Shown here: in pieces, positions 5,773 to 5,773 of the stretch
Layout: each line of letters starts with the position of its first letter
Numbering within the stretch: position 1 is the stretch's first letter
NCBI GenBank assembly: GCA_900556025.1
Contig: USNG01000055.1
Coordinates: 1 to 5,773 of the forward strand
Length of the DNA: 5,773 nucleotides
Reading direction: 5' to 3'
From: an uncultured Mycoplasmatota bacterium
GTDB taxonomy: Bacteria; Bacillota_I; Bacilli_A; RF39; UBA660
Position numbers and translations under genes: made by a program
The notes under the pieces: generated by a model
What the model saw: only the letters and a program-made list of their open reading frames with translations
Told to the model about the DNA's origin: nothing
Databases searched by the model: none

Positions 5773-5773
5773 G

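Noticed and set aside
1..5773. Mollicute-type code with TGA as tryptophan
   Set aside because: Tryptophans in the conserved proteins are encoded by TGG, and no gene needs TGA readthrough.
1..5773. CRISPR array, tRNA or rRNA genes
   Set aside because: No regularly spaced repeats and no tRNA- or rRNA-like sequence were seen on either strand.

Overview
The window is very AT-rich and reads cleanly with the standard bacterial code: tryptophan is TGG throughout and no gene is interrupted by TGA. It has strong AAAGGAG-type ribosome binding sites and short T-tailed hairpin terminators. The genes are of types common in low-GC Bacillota: a NodB-type deacetylase, an IS110 transposase and a MacB/FtsX-type ABC exporter. 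I read it as a chromosomal segment of a clostridial or related low-GC Gram-positive bacterium. Genus cannot be told from sequence alone.

Layout, all on the + strand: (1) 2-313 is the C-terminal end of a polysaccharide deacetylase whose start lies outside the window, closed by a good intrinsic terminator (350-387). (2) About 388-1850 is an IS110-family insertion sequence with an apparently intact 400-residue DEDD/serine transposase (580-1782). The roughly 190 bases upstream of it are non-coding and structured, and I propose they encode the element's bridge RNA (seekRNA). A hairpin (1816-1848) and promoter-like sequences follow the transposase. (3) 1959-2285 encodes a small four-helix membrane protein of unknown function with its own promoter. 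(4) 2359-2508 is a short zinc-ribbon ORF that looks like the surviving head of a larger protein. (5) 2528-5696 is a tightly coupled ABC exporter pair: a MacB/LolD-type ATPase, then one base later an 821-residue permease with two FtsX domains. It ends in a terminator (5738-5772).

The ABC pair should assemble as a transporter that moves or senses envelope-active compounds. The deacetylase and small membrane protein are also envelope-related, so the locus may be a cell-envelope neighbourhood into which the IS110 element has inserted. The most interesting part is the IS110 element. This family uses an RNA guide to choose target and donor DNA, and the upstream region has the right place, size and kind of structure. 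Its exact ends and guide loops could not be fixed by eye.
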